Assembly (NCBI GenBank): GCA_903858965.1
Contig: CAIOKY010000149.1
Span: 1-64,000 of the forward strand
Direction: 5' to 3'
Source of the DNA: an uncultured Nitrosomonadales bacterium
GTDB taxonomy: Bacteria > Pseudomonadota > Gammaproteobacteria > Burkholderiales > Gallionellaceae
Length of the DNA stretch: 64,000 bases
The first letter of the stretch is position 1; every line of letters begins with the position of its first letter. The notes beneath the pieces were generated by a model. The model did no database searches. It saw only the letters and a program-made list of their open reading frames with translations, and was not told the origin of the DNA. Positions 37,983-46,244 of the stretch are shown here, one piece after another. Made by a program: the position numbers and the translations under genes.

Positions 37983-38686
37983 CCTTACAGGAATTCAAGG
38001 ATATTTTGCACAACGGCGTGTGGAAGCAGAACACCGGGCTGGTGCAGCTGCTCGGCATGTGTCCCATCCTCGCGGTGAGCAGCTCGGTGGTCAACGGCGT
38101 CAGTCTCGGCCTCGCGACCGCCGTGGTGATGGCGCTGTCCGGCGCGGTGATCGCGCCGATCCGCAACCTCGTCCCGAATGAAGCGCGCATCCCGGTATTT
38201 ATTTTAATCATCGCGGTGCTGGTCACCGTCGTGCAATTCAGCATGAATGCCTACATGTACGGCCTGTATGTCGTGCTCGGTATCTTCATTCCGCTGATCG
38301 TCACCAACTGCATCGTGCTTGCGCGCATTGAGGCCTTCGCCGCGAAGAACCCCATGTGGCAATCCGCGCTGGACGGCTTCGCGATGGGTTTGGGGCTGAC
38401 CTGCGTGCTCGCGGTGCTGGGCGGGCTGCGCGAGATATTCGGCCACGGCACGCTGCTGTCCGGCATCGACTTGGTGTTCGGCGAAGCGGCGAAGAGCTGG
38501 GTGATCACCGTCGTGCCGAACTACCACGGCTTCCTGCTCGCCATCCTGCCGCCCGGCGCATTCATCACGCTGGGCATGCTGATCGCCGGCAAGAACTGGC
38601 TGAACCTGCGCGCCGAACAGAAACTGAAAGGCAGCAGTGCCACCATCACGCCGGTGGATGGCGGGTGTGCGCCTGCGGCGCACTGA
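37979..38686 (+). CDS. rnfE: Rnf electron transport complex subunit RnfE
   Basis: 235 aa, six membrane helices, homologous to RnfA in inverted topology. LVQLLGMCPILAVSSSVVNG carries the Cys for the membrane iron-sulfur site and IVTNCIVLARIEAFA the second one. End of the rnf operon; no rnfH follows. A foreign-looking gene then separates it from nth. Confidence 0.96.
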   Translation: MTLQEFKDILHNGVWKQNTGLVQLLGMCPILAVSSSVVNGVSLGLATAVVMALSGAVIAPIRNLVPNEARIPVFILIIAVLVTVVQFSMNAYMYGLYVVLGIFIPLIVTNCIVLARIEAFAAKNPMWQSALDGFAMGLGLTCVLAVLGGLREIFGHGTLLSGIDLVFGEAAKSWVITVVPNYHGFLLAILPPGAFITLGMLIAGKNWLNLRAEQKLKGSSATITPVDGGCAPAAH

Positions 38687-38725
38687 GCGGGCGACTTTGC
38701 CAGCCGTTTTGCGTCAGACCTCCCC

Positions 38726-39304
38726 ATGAACAACATCCGGCACGAAGAAACTTCTCGCGATTCGCTCTACGAGGATATCAAACAGAATCTCGACACAATC
38801 TATGCATTGTGGGCCGAAGGAAACAATAGTCTTCGGTTCTCCATTCCCATTTTGTGCGCGGCGAAACTTGAAGCTTTCATTAACGTTGCTGGAAAACTGA
38901 AAGTCGAACACTGGGATATTTTGGAACGCAAACTGTCCTTCACCGAAAAGTGCCAAATAGTCTTTGCTGCTGTCGGCGTGGTCTTTGACCCAACTACTAA
39001 GTTAAACAAAGCGGCAATTGCCACCTTCGAAATAAGAAACTCACTCGTCCACCCAAAGATGAAACTGAACCGAATCGACGAGTACGTTTCGCAAGAAGAA
39101 TACGAACGGCGAAGTTCTAGTTTTCTTGGTGTATCACACCCACTACGTTCCAAGCTCACACGAAAGGAAGTTGAGCAGATCAAGAGTACGAGCGAATTGT
39201 TCGTTGTTGAGTGGGGGCCAAAGTTGCTTGATAACGCACCATACTACTGGCTGACGGGAGGTTCAACAGGCGGGTTTACCTTTGAACCAGAACGCAAGAA
39301 CTAA
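38726..39304 (+). CDS. Hypothetical protein with HEPN-like RNSLVH motif
   Basis: 192 aa, predicted helical, not a family I can name. Residues 104-109 read R-N-S-L-V-H, the Rx4H motif of HEPN nucleases, placed in the helix AAIATFEIRNSLVHPKMK, which resembles the usual HEPN context (RN...VH). HEPN domains are common in RNases of toxin-antitoxin and defence systems; many are also inactive. The gene is visibly more AT-rich than its neighbours and has no good ribosome site. It sits between rnfE and nth, genes often adjacent in related genomes, so it is probably an insertion. No antitoxin-like partner gene is beside it. Confidence 0.65.
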   Translation: MNNIRHEETSRDSLYEDIKQNLDTIYALWAEGNNSLRFSIPILCAAKLEAFINVAGKLKVEHWDILERKLSFTEKCQIVFAAVGVVFDPTTKLNKAAIATFEIRNSLVHPKMKLNRIDEYVSQEEYERRSSSFLGVSHPLRSKLTRKEVEQIKSTSELFVVEWGPKLLDNAPYYWLTGGSTGGFTFEPERKN

Positions 39305-39342
39305 CCCACCGGCTCAAGGACAATTCTGTCGACAAACATCAC

Positions 39343-39975
39343 ATGAACCCCGCCAAACGTCGCGAAATATTTTTACGCCTGCAAGCGGCCAACCCGCACC
39401 CGACTACCGAGCTGGAATACAAGACGCCGTTCGAGCTGCTGGTCGCGGTGATGCTCTCGGCGCAGGCCACCGATGTCAGCGTGAATGCCGCAACGCGGCA
39501 CCTGTACCCGGTCGCCAATACGCCCGAGAAAATCCTCGCGCTCGGCGAGGAAAAGCTGCGCGAGTACATCCAGCGCATCGGCCTGTACAAGACCAAGGCC
39601 AAGCACGTGATACAGACCTGTCGTTTGCTGCTGGAGAAGCACGGCGGCACGGTGCCGCAAACCCGCGAGGCGCTGGAAGCACTGCCCGGCGTGGGCCGCA
39701 AGACCGCCAACGTGATCCTCAATACCGCGTTCGGCCAGCCCACCATCGCGGTGGACACGCACATCTTCCGCGTATCGAATCGCACCGGCATCGCGCCCGG
39801 CAAGGATGTGGTGGAAGTTGAAAAGAAGCTGATCAAGTTTGTGCCGGACGAATTCAAGCACGACGCGCATCATTGGTTGATATTGCACGGTCGCTATGTC
39901 TGCCAGGCGCGCAAACCGAAATGCGGCGCGTGTATCATTCGCGACCTTTGTGAGTTCAAGGGAAAGGAACTGTGA
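39343..39975 (+). CDS. nth: Endonuclease III
   Basis: 210 aa. DNA glycosylase/AP lyase that removes oxidised pyrimidines. Helix-hairpin-helix LPGVGRKTANVILN with catalytic Lys120, catalytic Asp138 in AVDTHIFRVSNR, and the C-terminal 4Fe-4S loop with Cys spacing 6-2-5 (C-x6-C-x2-C-x5-C) in CQARKPKCGACIIRDLC. Confidence 0.97.
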   Translation: MNPAKRREIFLRLQAANPHPTTELEYKTPFELLVAVMLSAQATDVSVNAATRHLYPVANTPEKILALGEEKLREYIQRIGLYKTKAKHVIQTCRLLLEKHGGTVPQTREALEALPGVGRKTANVILNTAFGQPTIAVDTHIFRVSNRTGIAPGKDVVEVEKKLIKFVPDEFKHDAHHWLILHGRYVCQARKPKCGACIIRDLCEFKGKEL

Positions 39976-39986
39976 CCATAAATAAT

Positions 39987-40102
39987 CCGTCATTCCCGCG
40001 CAGGCGTGAATCCAGTGGGTTTACTTAATGGGCCATTGTTTTGTCCGCGCTTTGCGCGGAGACGTTAGATCGGCTGGATTCCCGCCTGCGCGGGAATGAC
40101 GG
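39987..40102. repeat. REP/MITE-like palindromic repeat after nth
   Basis: Outer arms of 29 bp, CCGTCATTCCCGCGCAGGCG... at 39987-40015 and its reverse complement at 40074-40102, differ by one base. The interior contains a second hairpin, TCCGCGC-TTT-GCGCGGA (40043-40059). ATTCCCGCGCAGGCGGGAAT-type sequences are a common dispersed repeat in beta- and gammaproteobacteria. It could act as a transcription stop or mRNA end as well. Confidence 0.85.
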
Positions 40103-40132
40103 CAGGTTGTTATTCACTTTGGAGTAGACACT

Positions 40133-40558
40133 TTGTTTTTCAATCCATCGCGCGACGAAGCGCGCAATTTTTTATTTGAATCCTGGCGCAAGCACAGAGC
40201 CAAGGAATTGTTGACGCCGCTGGAAGACTTGGCCACTCAACTCATCGGCAAGCATCCCGAATACTTTGCCGTGCTGGAAAATCCGCAGCAGTATCAGGAC
40301 AAGGATTATCAACCGGAACAGGGCACAACCAACCCCTTCCTGCATCTGATGATGCACCTGACCATCGAGGAACAGATCTCCATCGACCAGCCGGCTGGGA
40401 TACGCGCGCAGTTCGTACGATTGACGCAGAAGCTGGAATCGGAACACGATGCGCAGCATCGCATGATGGAATGCCTCAGCGAAATGATCTGGCAAGCACA
40501 GCGCAATCGCACCCAGCCGGATGCCGCGATATACTTCGCGTGTTTAGAAAAACAATAG
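40133..40558 (+). CDS. DUF1841 family protein
   Basis: 141 aa with a TTG start preceded by GGAG at 8 nt; the start FFNPSRDEARNFLFESWRKH is the family's normal N-terminus. The LMMHLTIEEQISIDQPAGIR segment and the HRMMECLSEMIWQAQRN end are also typical. Small helical cytoplasmic protein found next to nth in many betaproteobacteria; function unknown. Confidence 0.85.
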   Translation: MFFNPSRDEARNFLFESWRKHRAKELLTPLEDLATQLIGKHPEYFAVLENPQQYQDKDYQPEQGTTNPFLHLMMHLTIEEQISIDQPAGIRAQFVRLTQKLESEHDAQHRMMECLSEMIWQAQRNRTQPDAAIYFACLEKQ

Positions 40559-40570
40559 ACGGGCAATGCT

Positions 40571-41110
40571 ATGCGCTTGAGCAAGATCACTACTCGTACC
40601 GGCGACACCGGCACAACCGGCTTGGCCGACGGAACTCGTCTCGGCAAAGACCACGCGCGCTTCGCTGTGTTGGGCAGTGTGGATGAATTGAACAGTCACA
40701 TCGGTGTAATGCTTGCAGAACAACTTCCAACTGACATTCGCTCGATGTTATTGCAGATACAGAATGATTTGTTCGACCTGGGCGGCGCACTCGCGCTGCC
40801 TACGCAGGACACGTTCGCGGAAAGCAAAGTCGCATGGCTGGATGAGCAGCTCGCGCACTACAACGCCGACCTGCCGCCGCTGCGCGAATTCATCTTACCC
40901 GGCGGTTCGCGCGCAGGTGCGCTGTGCCACGTGGCGCGCACTGTCGCGCGACGCGCCGAGCGCGACCTCGTCGTGCTGTCACAAAACGATGCCGTGCCGC
41001 AACACGCGCTGCCTTATCTGAATCGCTTGTCTGATCTGTTGTTCGTGCTGAGCCGCTGCATCAACCGCCTGCAAGCGGTACCTGAAACATTGTGGCGGCG
41101 CGACGAATAA
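40571..41110 (+). CDS. PduO/MMAB-type cob(I)alamin adenosyltransferase
   Basis: 179 aa. It transfers adenosyl from ATP to cob(I)alamin. ATP-binding N-terminus TTRTGDTGTTGLADGTRLGK, GSVDELNSHIGV, the LPGGSRAGALCHVARTVARR helix with the conserved Arg/Glu, and YLNRLSDLLFVLSR. 12 bp after the DUF1841 gene. Confidence 0.94.
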   Translation: MRLSKITTRTGDTGTTGLADGTRLGKDHARFAVLGSVDELNSHIGVMLAEQLPTDIRSMLLQIQNDLFDLGGALALPTQDTFAESKVAWLDEQLAHYNADLPPLREFILPGGSRAGALCHVARTVARRAERDLVVLSQNDAVPQHALPYLNRLSDLLFVLSRCINRLQAVPETLWRRDE

Positions 41111-41174
41111 CCTGGATTACCTGCATCTGCGTTGAGGTCCGATGCAGGTGATGATGAAGAAAGAAACCTGAAGG

Positions 41175-41477
41175 TTATTGGACGTGCTCGGGATAATGGT
41201 AATACCCGGCGTTCAGGTAACGCGCAACCTCCACGACATCGGCGTTATTCCAACCCAGTCCGGCCACTTCCTGCCAGCGGCGTACTTGTGCATTCAGGCT
41301 GACCCAATCCGTGGCGATCTTCTTGTCCCGCCAATGAATCTTGGCGCTGTGGCAGGCGATGCAATGTGTCGTATACAGCAATTCCCCGCGCGAAGTATCG
41401 CCCTTGGGTTCGGCATTGGCAACAGCGGAAATCATCAGGCCGAATAGCAATACGGCATAAACCCATTTTCCAGTCAT
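41175..41477 (-). CDS. Small exported mono-haem cytochrome c
   Basis: 100 aa with GGAGAG before the ATG and a signal peptide (WVYAVLLFGLMISAVANA). One haem motif, CIACH, at residues 38-42 followed by KIHWRDKK, then a WQEVAGLGWNNADVVEVARY helix. No clear distal Met, so the sixth ligand is uncertain. Periplasmic electron carrier or subunit of a dehydrogenase; no partner gene adjacent. Confidence 0.85.
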   Translation of the reverse strand: MTGKWVYAVLLFGLMISAVANAEPKGDTSRGELLYTTHCIACHSAKIHWRDKKIATDWVSLNAQVRRWQEVAGLGWNNADVVEVARYLNAGYYHYPEHVQ

Positions 41478-41668
41478 CTCGCTCTCCTTAAGTGATCGGG
41501 CTGATTTTCTCTCGATATGTGTTTCAGTATAGGCCTCGCTCCCCGGTTAATCAAACCACGGTTACCCAAAGAGCCCCGTCAGGATTTGTGCATCCTTTCC
41601 CTTACCTACGGATATCTCGGCGACCATCATTACCCTATTGATTAAATGGTCTTATTTGCTGATTTTTC

Positions 41669-41902
41669 TTGCCTTTTGAATCAACCGATGACAATATTTC
41701 TTCCACCACATTGCTGGCTCGCTTGCAGTCCCATCAGACCGATAGTGCGCCATCGAAACTAAAAGTTTTGTGGTGTACGTGGGTTCCCTTAACTATTTTT
41801 GGAGGTGTTATCGTGTCAACCATGATTTATTTGCCGCTGGTTTTGTCGCCCTATATTCTGCTGAGTCTCATGATCTTGTTTAGCGGCAAGTCTTCAGACT
41901 AG
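41669..41902 (+). CDS. Possible small membrane protein
   Basis: 77 codons with a TTG start and no ribosome site, so weakly supported. The second half is very hydrophobic (FGGVIVSTMIYLPLVLSPYI and on) and would make one or two membrane helices. A good terminator follows 48 bp after its stop, which suggests a transcript crosses here. The 190 bp upstream hold nothing I recognise. Confidence 0.3.
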   Translation: MPFESTDDNISSTTLLARLQSHQTDSAPSKLKVLWCTWVPLTIFGGVIVSTMIYLPLVLSPYILLSLMILFSGKSSD

Positions 41903-41949
41903 ATAGTGATGCCCCGGTCAGCGATATCTTGGCTGACAGAATCAAGGGT

Positions 41950-41982
41950 GGCCTGGCTTCGGTCAGGCCTTTTGGTTTTTTA
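41950..41982 (+). terminator. Rho-independent terminator
   Basis: GGCCTG-GCTTCGGT-CAGGCC stem at 41950-41969 followed by TTTTGGTTTTTT. Plus-strand orientation; the only candidate gene before it is the doubtful small membrane ORF. Confidence 0.75.
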
Positions 41983-42143
41983 CCGTAACCAAGGTATGCG
42001 CCATAGCAACAACAAGCGCACGGCACAGCCTCTGCAAACATCAGCAAACCGGTAATCGCCGACATCGTTGCCAGTCTGAAGATTTACTTTGGCGCGCGGC
42101 TATATCACAATGTCCGCAAATCAACTTCTCGGATGTTCAACCG

Positions 42144-42566
42144 ATGACAAGATTCATCCGGCACCCTGCGGAAATCCCGATCGAGGTCAAGGTCCACGGC
42201 CAGTCGGCCTACGCCACGCATAACGCTGTCAACCTGAGCATCGGCGGGCTGGCCTTTCGTTGTGACCGCGAGCTTGAGCCGGGGGATATCGCGGAGATAC
42301 GCATCCCGTTCGTCAGCCCGCCCTTTGCAGCGGAGGCTCGAGTGGCCTGGTGCACGGCGCGCCAGGGCATTTTCGAAATCGGTGTCGAGTTCCAGGATCA
42401 GGATGATGCCTTCACCGCACGCATGGTGGAACAGGTGTGTCACATCGAAAATTACAAACAGGAAATATTGCTCACCGAAGGACGACGCCTGTCATCGGAG
42501 GAAGCGGCAGCGGAATGGATCGATAAGTTCGCTGCGCGGTTTCCCGGTTCTGCCGATGCAAAATAA
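42144..42566 (+). CDS. PilZ domain protein
   Basis: 140 aa. PilZ domains bind cyclic di-GMP. The N-terminal RFIRHP supplies the arginine pair (R-x(2)-R) and NLSIGGLAFRC the N/D-x-S-x-x-G motif; the beta-barrel ends with IFEIGVEFQDQDDAF, and a C-terminal helix follows. Single-domain, cytoplasmic, partner unknown. Its stop lies within the T-run of the convergent pal terminator. Confidence 0.85.
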   Translation: MTRFIRHPAEIPIEVKVHGQSAYATHNAVNLSIGGLAFRCDRELEPGDIAEIRIPFVSPPFAAEARVAWCTARQGIFEIGVEFQDQDDAFTARMVEQVCHIENYKQEILLTEGRRLSSEEAAAEWIDKFAARFPGSADAK

Positions 42567-42617
42567 AAAAGCCATTGTCCCATCCTCCCGACAGGTCGGG
42601 GGAATGAGCCAATGGCT
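42562..42617 (-). terminator. Rho-independent terminator of the pal-like gene
   Basis: On the minus strand, AGCCATTG/CAATGGCT arms (42570-42577 and 42610-42617) enclose an inner CCCGAC-AG-GTCGGG hairpin and are followed by a run of six T. It ends transcription from the lipoprotein gene and overlaps the PilZ stop codon. Confidence 0.75.
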
Positions 42618-42649
42618 AAAGCAGAACGCCCTGTTAGCGCTTGTAACTA

Positions 42650-43171
42650 CTATGGATTAGGGCCGTAGACAAAATCGACCCGGCGGTTTTCTTTCCAGCA
42701 TTTCTCTTCATGGCAAGTGAGCCGCGGCTTCTCTTCACCCAAGCTCAATATTTTTATTTGCCGCTCGGAGACACCCCATAGCTCAAGATACTTGCGCACG
42801 GCGTTAGCCCGCTTTTTGCCCAGGGCAAGATTGTATTCGTTGCTGCCGCGCTCATCCGCATTTCCTTGCAGCGTCACAGTTTCATTCCCGTGCGCCTTGA
42901 GGAAATCACCCTGCTGCTGGAGAACGTCCCGATAGGTCGGCTCGACTACATACTTATCGAAATCAAAGTAAACACTTTTCTTTTGCAGGTCTTGCAATTG
43001 AGCCGCCAATTTTTTCGATTCTGCATCAGAATCTGACACGGTTCCAGTTGAAGGACTGCTTGCAGCTGCCGCAGGAGGCGGGGCCGGTGTGGGGGCGGGG
43101 TTGGATTTTGGTGATGAAGCACATGCCGAAAGTACAAGGAGTAGCGATACAGCGACAACTGATTTTTGCAT
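42650..43171 (-). CDS. pal: Pal-like OmpA-domain outer-membrane lipoprotein
   Basis: 173 aa. Lipobox VLSAC with lipidated Cys17, a Pro/Ala/Ser linker, then an OmpA_C peptidoglycan-binding domain: VYFDFDKYVVEP, TLQGNADERGSNEYNLALGKKR (in parts) with the Asp and Arg that hold diaminopimelate, and the ENRRVDF end. Links outer membrane to peptidoglycan. No tolB or tolA gene is next to it, so it may be a second Pal-like copy. AGGAAAA precedes the ATG. Confidence 0.88.
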   Translation of the reverse strand: MQKSVVAVSLLLVLSACASSPKSNPAPTPAPPPAAAASSPSTGTVSDSDAESKKLAAQLQDLQKKSVYFDFDKYVVEPTYRDVLQQQGDFLKAHGNETVTLQGNADERGSNEYNLALGKKRANAVRKYLELWGVSERQIKILSLGEEKPRLTCHEEKCWKENRRVDFVYGPNP

Positions 43172-43302
43172 AATGTTTTTTCCTGTCGAAGGTTGCGTGA
43201 CGAAACTTCACAATCACTCCAGGCAACGGCATCCGGAGCTGTTACGAAAGTGATAGCTGCGGATGCTACAAGATGCTCCGTCAAGATTGCGTTAAGAAAA
43301 CG

Positions 43303-44592
43303 CTATCCGGTGGACAGAGCGGACGATTTGGCAAAGATCAGCCGCGCTGATGTGCCGTGTCCCGGACTGCTTTTGATGACCGCCTCCCAGCCGTACCGGT
43401 CACAGATGCGCTTGACAAGCGACAGGCCAATGCCGGAGCCGGTGCTGCCGGAGCCCTTGAATTGCCGCTGAAATATTTTCCCGATCTCTTGCTCGGGTAT
43501 GCCCCGGCCAGTATCGGTTACCGTCAGCGTATCGTCCTCCAATGCAATGGAAACTTTGCCGGAGTCTGTGTAGGCAAAGGCATTTCTGATCAGATTGGCC
43601 ACGACAATTCCCAGCAGTGTGCGCTCCGCCTCGATATGCGGCTGGCTTATACAAGCGAGTTCGACGGTGGTTGTTTCGTTCAGCAGATAACGGTGAGCTT
43701 CGACGGTATCTGCGACCAATTTCCATACGTCACAGTTTTGCACAACCGGCTCTGCCAGTGTTTCTTCCCTGGCCATCAAAAGCAATGCCGATGTGATGCC
43801 GGTCATTTCCCGGTTGGCACGTGTGATCCTCGCCAGACGCTCCCGCTGCTTGTTGCCGAGTGTGTTGTCGCCTTCCATCAGTTCCACCGCGCCCTGAACG
43901 ATGGCCAGCGGTGTCCTGAGTTCATGGCTGACGTCCAGCGTGAATGCTCTTTCTCTATCGATGAAGGCCTTCATGCGTGTCAGGTAGCCACCGAACACCC
44001 CGGCCAGCTTGCCGATTTCATTGTCATCGAATCCCTTGGCGACCTCATGCACCTCGTCTTCGGGCTTTGCCGCGCTCACCCGCCGCGCAAGCTCCGTCAG
44101 GGGTGCAACCACCCTGCCTGCCAGAAACCAGCCGATTCCCGCCGACATCAATGTCGCGATCAATGCACCGAACACCAGATAAACGAGGAATTCCTGTTCC
44201 CGGTGATGTTGCTGTATTTCGTTGAACAGCATGAAGTAACGCTCGCCATCCCGGTCGAACACCGCGACCCGGTAGGGTATGTCGTCCAGCAACAGCTCAT
44301 GTTTCCCCGGTGTCAGCCTGAGCAGCTCCGGTGGAATATCTGCTGCGGCATCGCCCTGTTTGTGAACGAAGCCGCGAACACTGACTGTTGCAGGCAACAG
44401 CGCTTGCGGATTGCGCGCACGACGGAACAGGTAGTCGTCCATTTCCGCACTGAGCGTTTCATCCATCAAGTGCTCGCCAAGATTGTGCGCCGCGAAAGAC
44501 AGTCCCATTGACAGCAACAAGCTGATCGATGCGCCAAATAAAAAGAATGTTGTCGCCAGACGGAAACGCAGGCTGTGACGGACGTTACTCAT
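43303..44592 (-). CDS. Sensor histidine kinase
   Basis: 429 aa. Two membrane helices (about 12-34 and 136-158) bound a ~100-residue periplasmic sensor. HAMP linker, then HisKA with His223 in DVSHELRTPLAIVQGAV, and the HATPase domain with NLIRNAFAYT, TVTDTGRGIPEQEIG and GSGIGLSLVKRIC. It phosphorylates the regulator encoded just upstream, whose stop overlaps its start by 8 bp. Signal sensed unknown. Confidence 0.93.
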   Translation of the reverse strand: MSNVRHSLRFRLATTFFLFGASISLLLSMGLSFAAHNLGEHLMDETLSAEMDDYLFRRARNPQALLPATVSVRGFVHKQGDAAADIPPELLRLTPGKHELLLDDIPYRVAVFDRDGERYFMLFNEIQQHHREQEFLVYLVFGALIATLMSAGIGWFLAGRVVAPLTELARRVSAAKPEDEVHEVAKGFDDNEIGKLAGVFGGYLTRMKAFIDRERAFTLDVSHELRTPLAIVQGAVELMEGDNTLGNKQRERLARITRANREMTGITSALLLMAREETLAEPVVQNCDVWKLVADTVEAHRYLLNETTTVELACISQPHIEAERTLLGIVVANLIRNAFAYTDSGKVSIALEDDTLTVTDTGRGIPEQEIGKIFQRQFKGSGSTGSGIGLSLVKRICDRYGWEAVIKSSPGHGTSARLIFAKSSALSTG

Positions 44593-45256
44593 CGCTGATC
44601 TGGTAACCGATTCCCCGATGGGTTCTGATCAGCGGCTGATCTGATTGCTTGTCGATGGCGCTGCGCAAGATATGCAGATGCGCGCGCAGCGCATCGCTGT
44701 CCGGGGGAGAGTCGCCCCAGATGCCGCGTTCAAGAACCTCCCTCGACAACACGCGCGGGGAATTCCTCATCAACAGATCCAGGATCTTTAGCGGTATGGG
44801 AGGCAGCTCTATGGTTCTCTTGCCGCGCGTTATTTTCAGCGTGCCGGGATCGAAAGACAAGTCGCCCACGTGCAAGGCGGACGAGCTGTCCCGTACCTGG
44901 GAGCGGCGCACCAGCGCGTTGAGGCGCGCTTCCACTTCGCGCATCACGAACGGCTTGACCACATAATCATCGGCTCCCGCTTCGAGTCCGGCAATCTTGT
45001 CGTCCAGCGAATCGCGAGCCGTCAGCATCAGGAGCGGCATCTGTTTACCGGCTTCGCGCAAACGGCGGCACAAAACCAAACCGTCGATTCCCGGCAACAT
45101 CAGGTCCAGGATCAGGACATCATATTGGTTCGATGTGGCGAGATGAAGTCCGGAAATGCCATCCCCGGCCAGATCCACGATATGGCCTTTCAGTTCGAAA
45201 TAATCGAACATGTTTTGCGCAAGGTCGCGATTGTCTTCGATCAGGAGCAGGTACAT
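44585..45256 (-). CDS. OmpR-family response regulator
   Basis: 223 aa. Receiver domain with phospho-acceptor Asp51 in DVLILDLMLPG and Lys in VVKPFVMREVEAR; C-terminal winged helix with LKILDLLMRNSPRVLSREVL and RTHRGIGYQI. Forms a two-component pair with the following kinase gene. Targets unknown. Confidence 0.94.
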   Translation of the reverse strand: MYLLLIEDNRDLAQNMFDYFELKGHIVDLAGDGISGLHLATSNQYDVLILDLMLPGIDGLVLCRRLREAGKQMPLLMLTARDSLDDKIAGLEAGADDYVVKPFVMREVEARLNALVRRSQVRDSSSALHVGDLSFDPGTLKITRGKRTIELPPIPLKILDLLMRNSPRVLSREVLERGIWGDSPPDSDALRAHLHILRSAIDKQSDQPLIRTHRGIGYQISDE

Positions 45257-45301
45257 TTCTTGAGTATCCGGAAATGTTTTCCGGCGATCATGCTTTTTTC
45301 T

Positions 45302-46180
45302 TCATGCTGCACCGCCGAGGCAGCCATCCTGAAAATCCCTGATGGCCTGGTAGATTTCTTCTTTGGTGTTCATCACGAAGGGCCCGTGCTGCACGATGGA
45401 TTCGCGCAGCGGTTTGCCGGAGATCAGGATGGCCCTTGCCGGAACCGTTGCGCCGAGGATCACTCCGTCAGCCTGCGGCATGTTGGCAAGTATGCCCATG
45501 CGATTCTCGCCCAAGGTCTTGCCGTTGATCGTGACGAAGCCGCGGTAGACATAGATGAAGGCATTGTGCGCCGCCGGAATGCGTGTCGAGAACGTGCTGC
45601 CTGCCGGCAGGTCGATGTCGATATACAGCGGCTCGGTATCCTCGCGCGTCATCGCGCCAGTGACGCCATTGCTCGACCCCGCGATCACGCGCACCGTCAC
45701 GCCTTCCGCTGTCACATATTCGGGAATTTCCTCTTTGGCAATATCGCGGTACCAGGCCGGAATCATCTTGCGCCTTGCGGGCAGGTTCAACCATAACTGG
45801 AAGCCTTCCATGACGCCGTCTTCCTGTTCCGGCATCTCGGAATGGATGATGCCGCGTCCGGCGGTCATCCATTGCACACCGCCGTTTTGCAACAACCCCT
45901 GGTGTCCGGCATTGTCGCGATGGCGCATGCGCCCGGCGATCATGTAGGTAACTGTCTCGAAACCGCGGTGCGGATGGTCGGGAAAGCCGGCGATGTAATC
46001 GTCCGGGTCGTCGCTGTGAAAATTGTCCAGCATCAGGAACGGATCGAGCCGTTGTTGCAGATTCTGCGTGAGCACGCGCGTGAGTTTGACGCCGGCTCCA
46101 TCGCTGGTCGCCACCCCGGTGACGATGTGCTCTATCGTCCTCGATTGCGCAACAGATGAAAGTTTGATGGCCTGATTCAC
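45302..46180 (-). CDS. Pirin family protein
   Basis: 292 aa with a GTG start (GGAATG upstream). Bicupin fold; the metal ligands lie in DHPHRGFETVTYM and GGRGIIHSEMPEQ. Bacterial pirins act as quercetinase-like oxygenases or redox regulators. LDPFLMLDNFHSDDPDDYI is a family-typical N-terminal segment. 45 bp from the response regulator gene on the same strand. Confidence 0.92.
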   Translation of the reverse strand: MNQAIKLSSVAQSRTIEHIVTGVATSDGAGVKLTRVLTQNLQQRLDPFLMLDNFHSDDPDDYIAGFPDHPHRGFETVTYMIAGRMRHRDNAGHQGLLQNGGVQWMTAGRGIIHSEMPEQEDGVMEGFQLWLNLPARRKMIPAWYRDIAKEEIPEYVTAEGVTVRVIAGSSNGVTGAMTREDTEPLYIDIDLPAGSTFSTRIPAAHNAFIYVYRGFVTINGKTLGENRMGILANMPQADGVILGATVPARAILISGKPLRESIVQHGPFVMNTKEEIYQAIRDFQDGCLGGAA

Positions 46181-46223
46181 GGTTGCATTCCCGTTTTTAT
46201 TTGTGCCTGGTTCGCACCAGACA

Positions 46224-46244
46224 ATGAACGCGCATGGCGTTCAT
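46224..46244 (-). terminator. Hairpin at the end of the DsbA-family gene
   Basis: ATGAACGC-GCATG-GCGTTCAT, an 8-bp perfect stem overlapping the stop codon, with a second small hairpin (CTGGT/ACCAG) just beyond. No clean T-run, so termination is only possible. Confidence 0.35.

Noticed and set aside
43357-44511. 384-codon plus-strand ORF opposite the histidine kinase
   Set aside because: Antisense shadow; the kinase motifs on the minus strand are complete.
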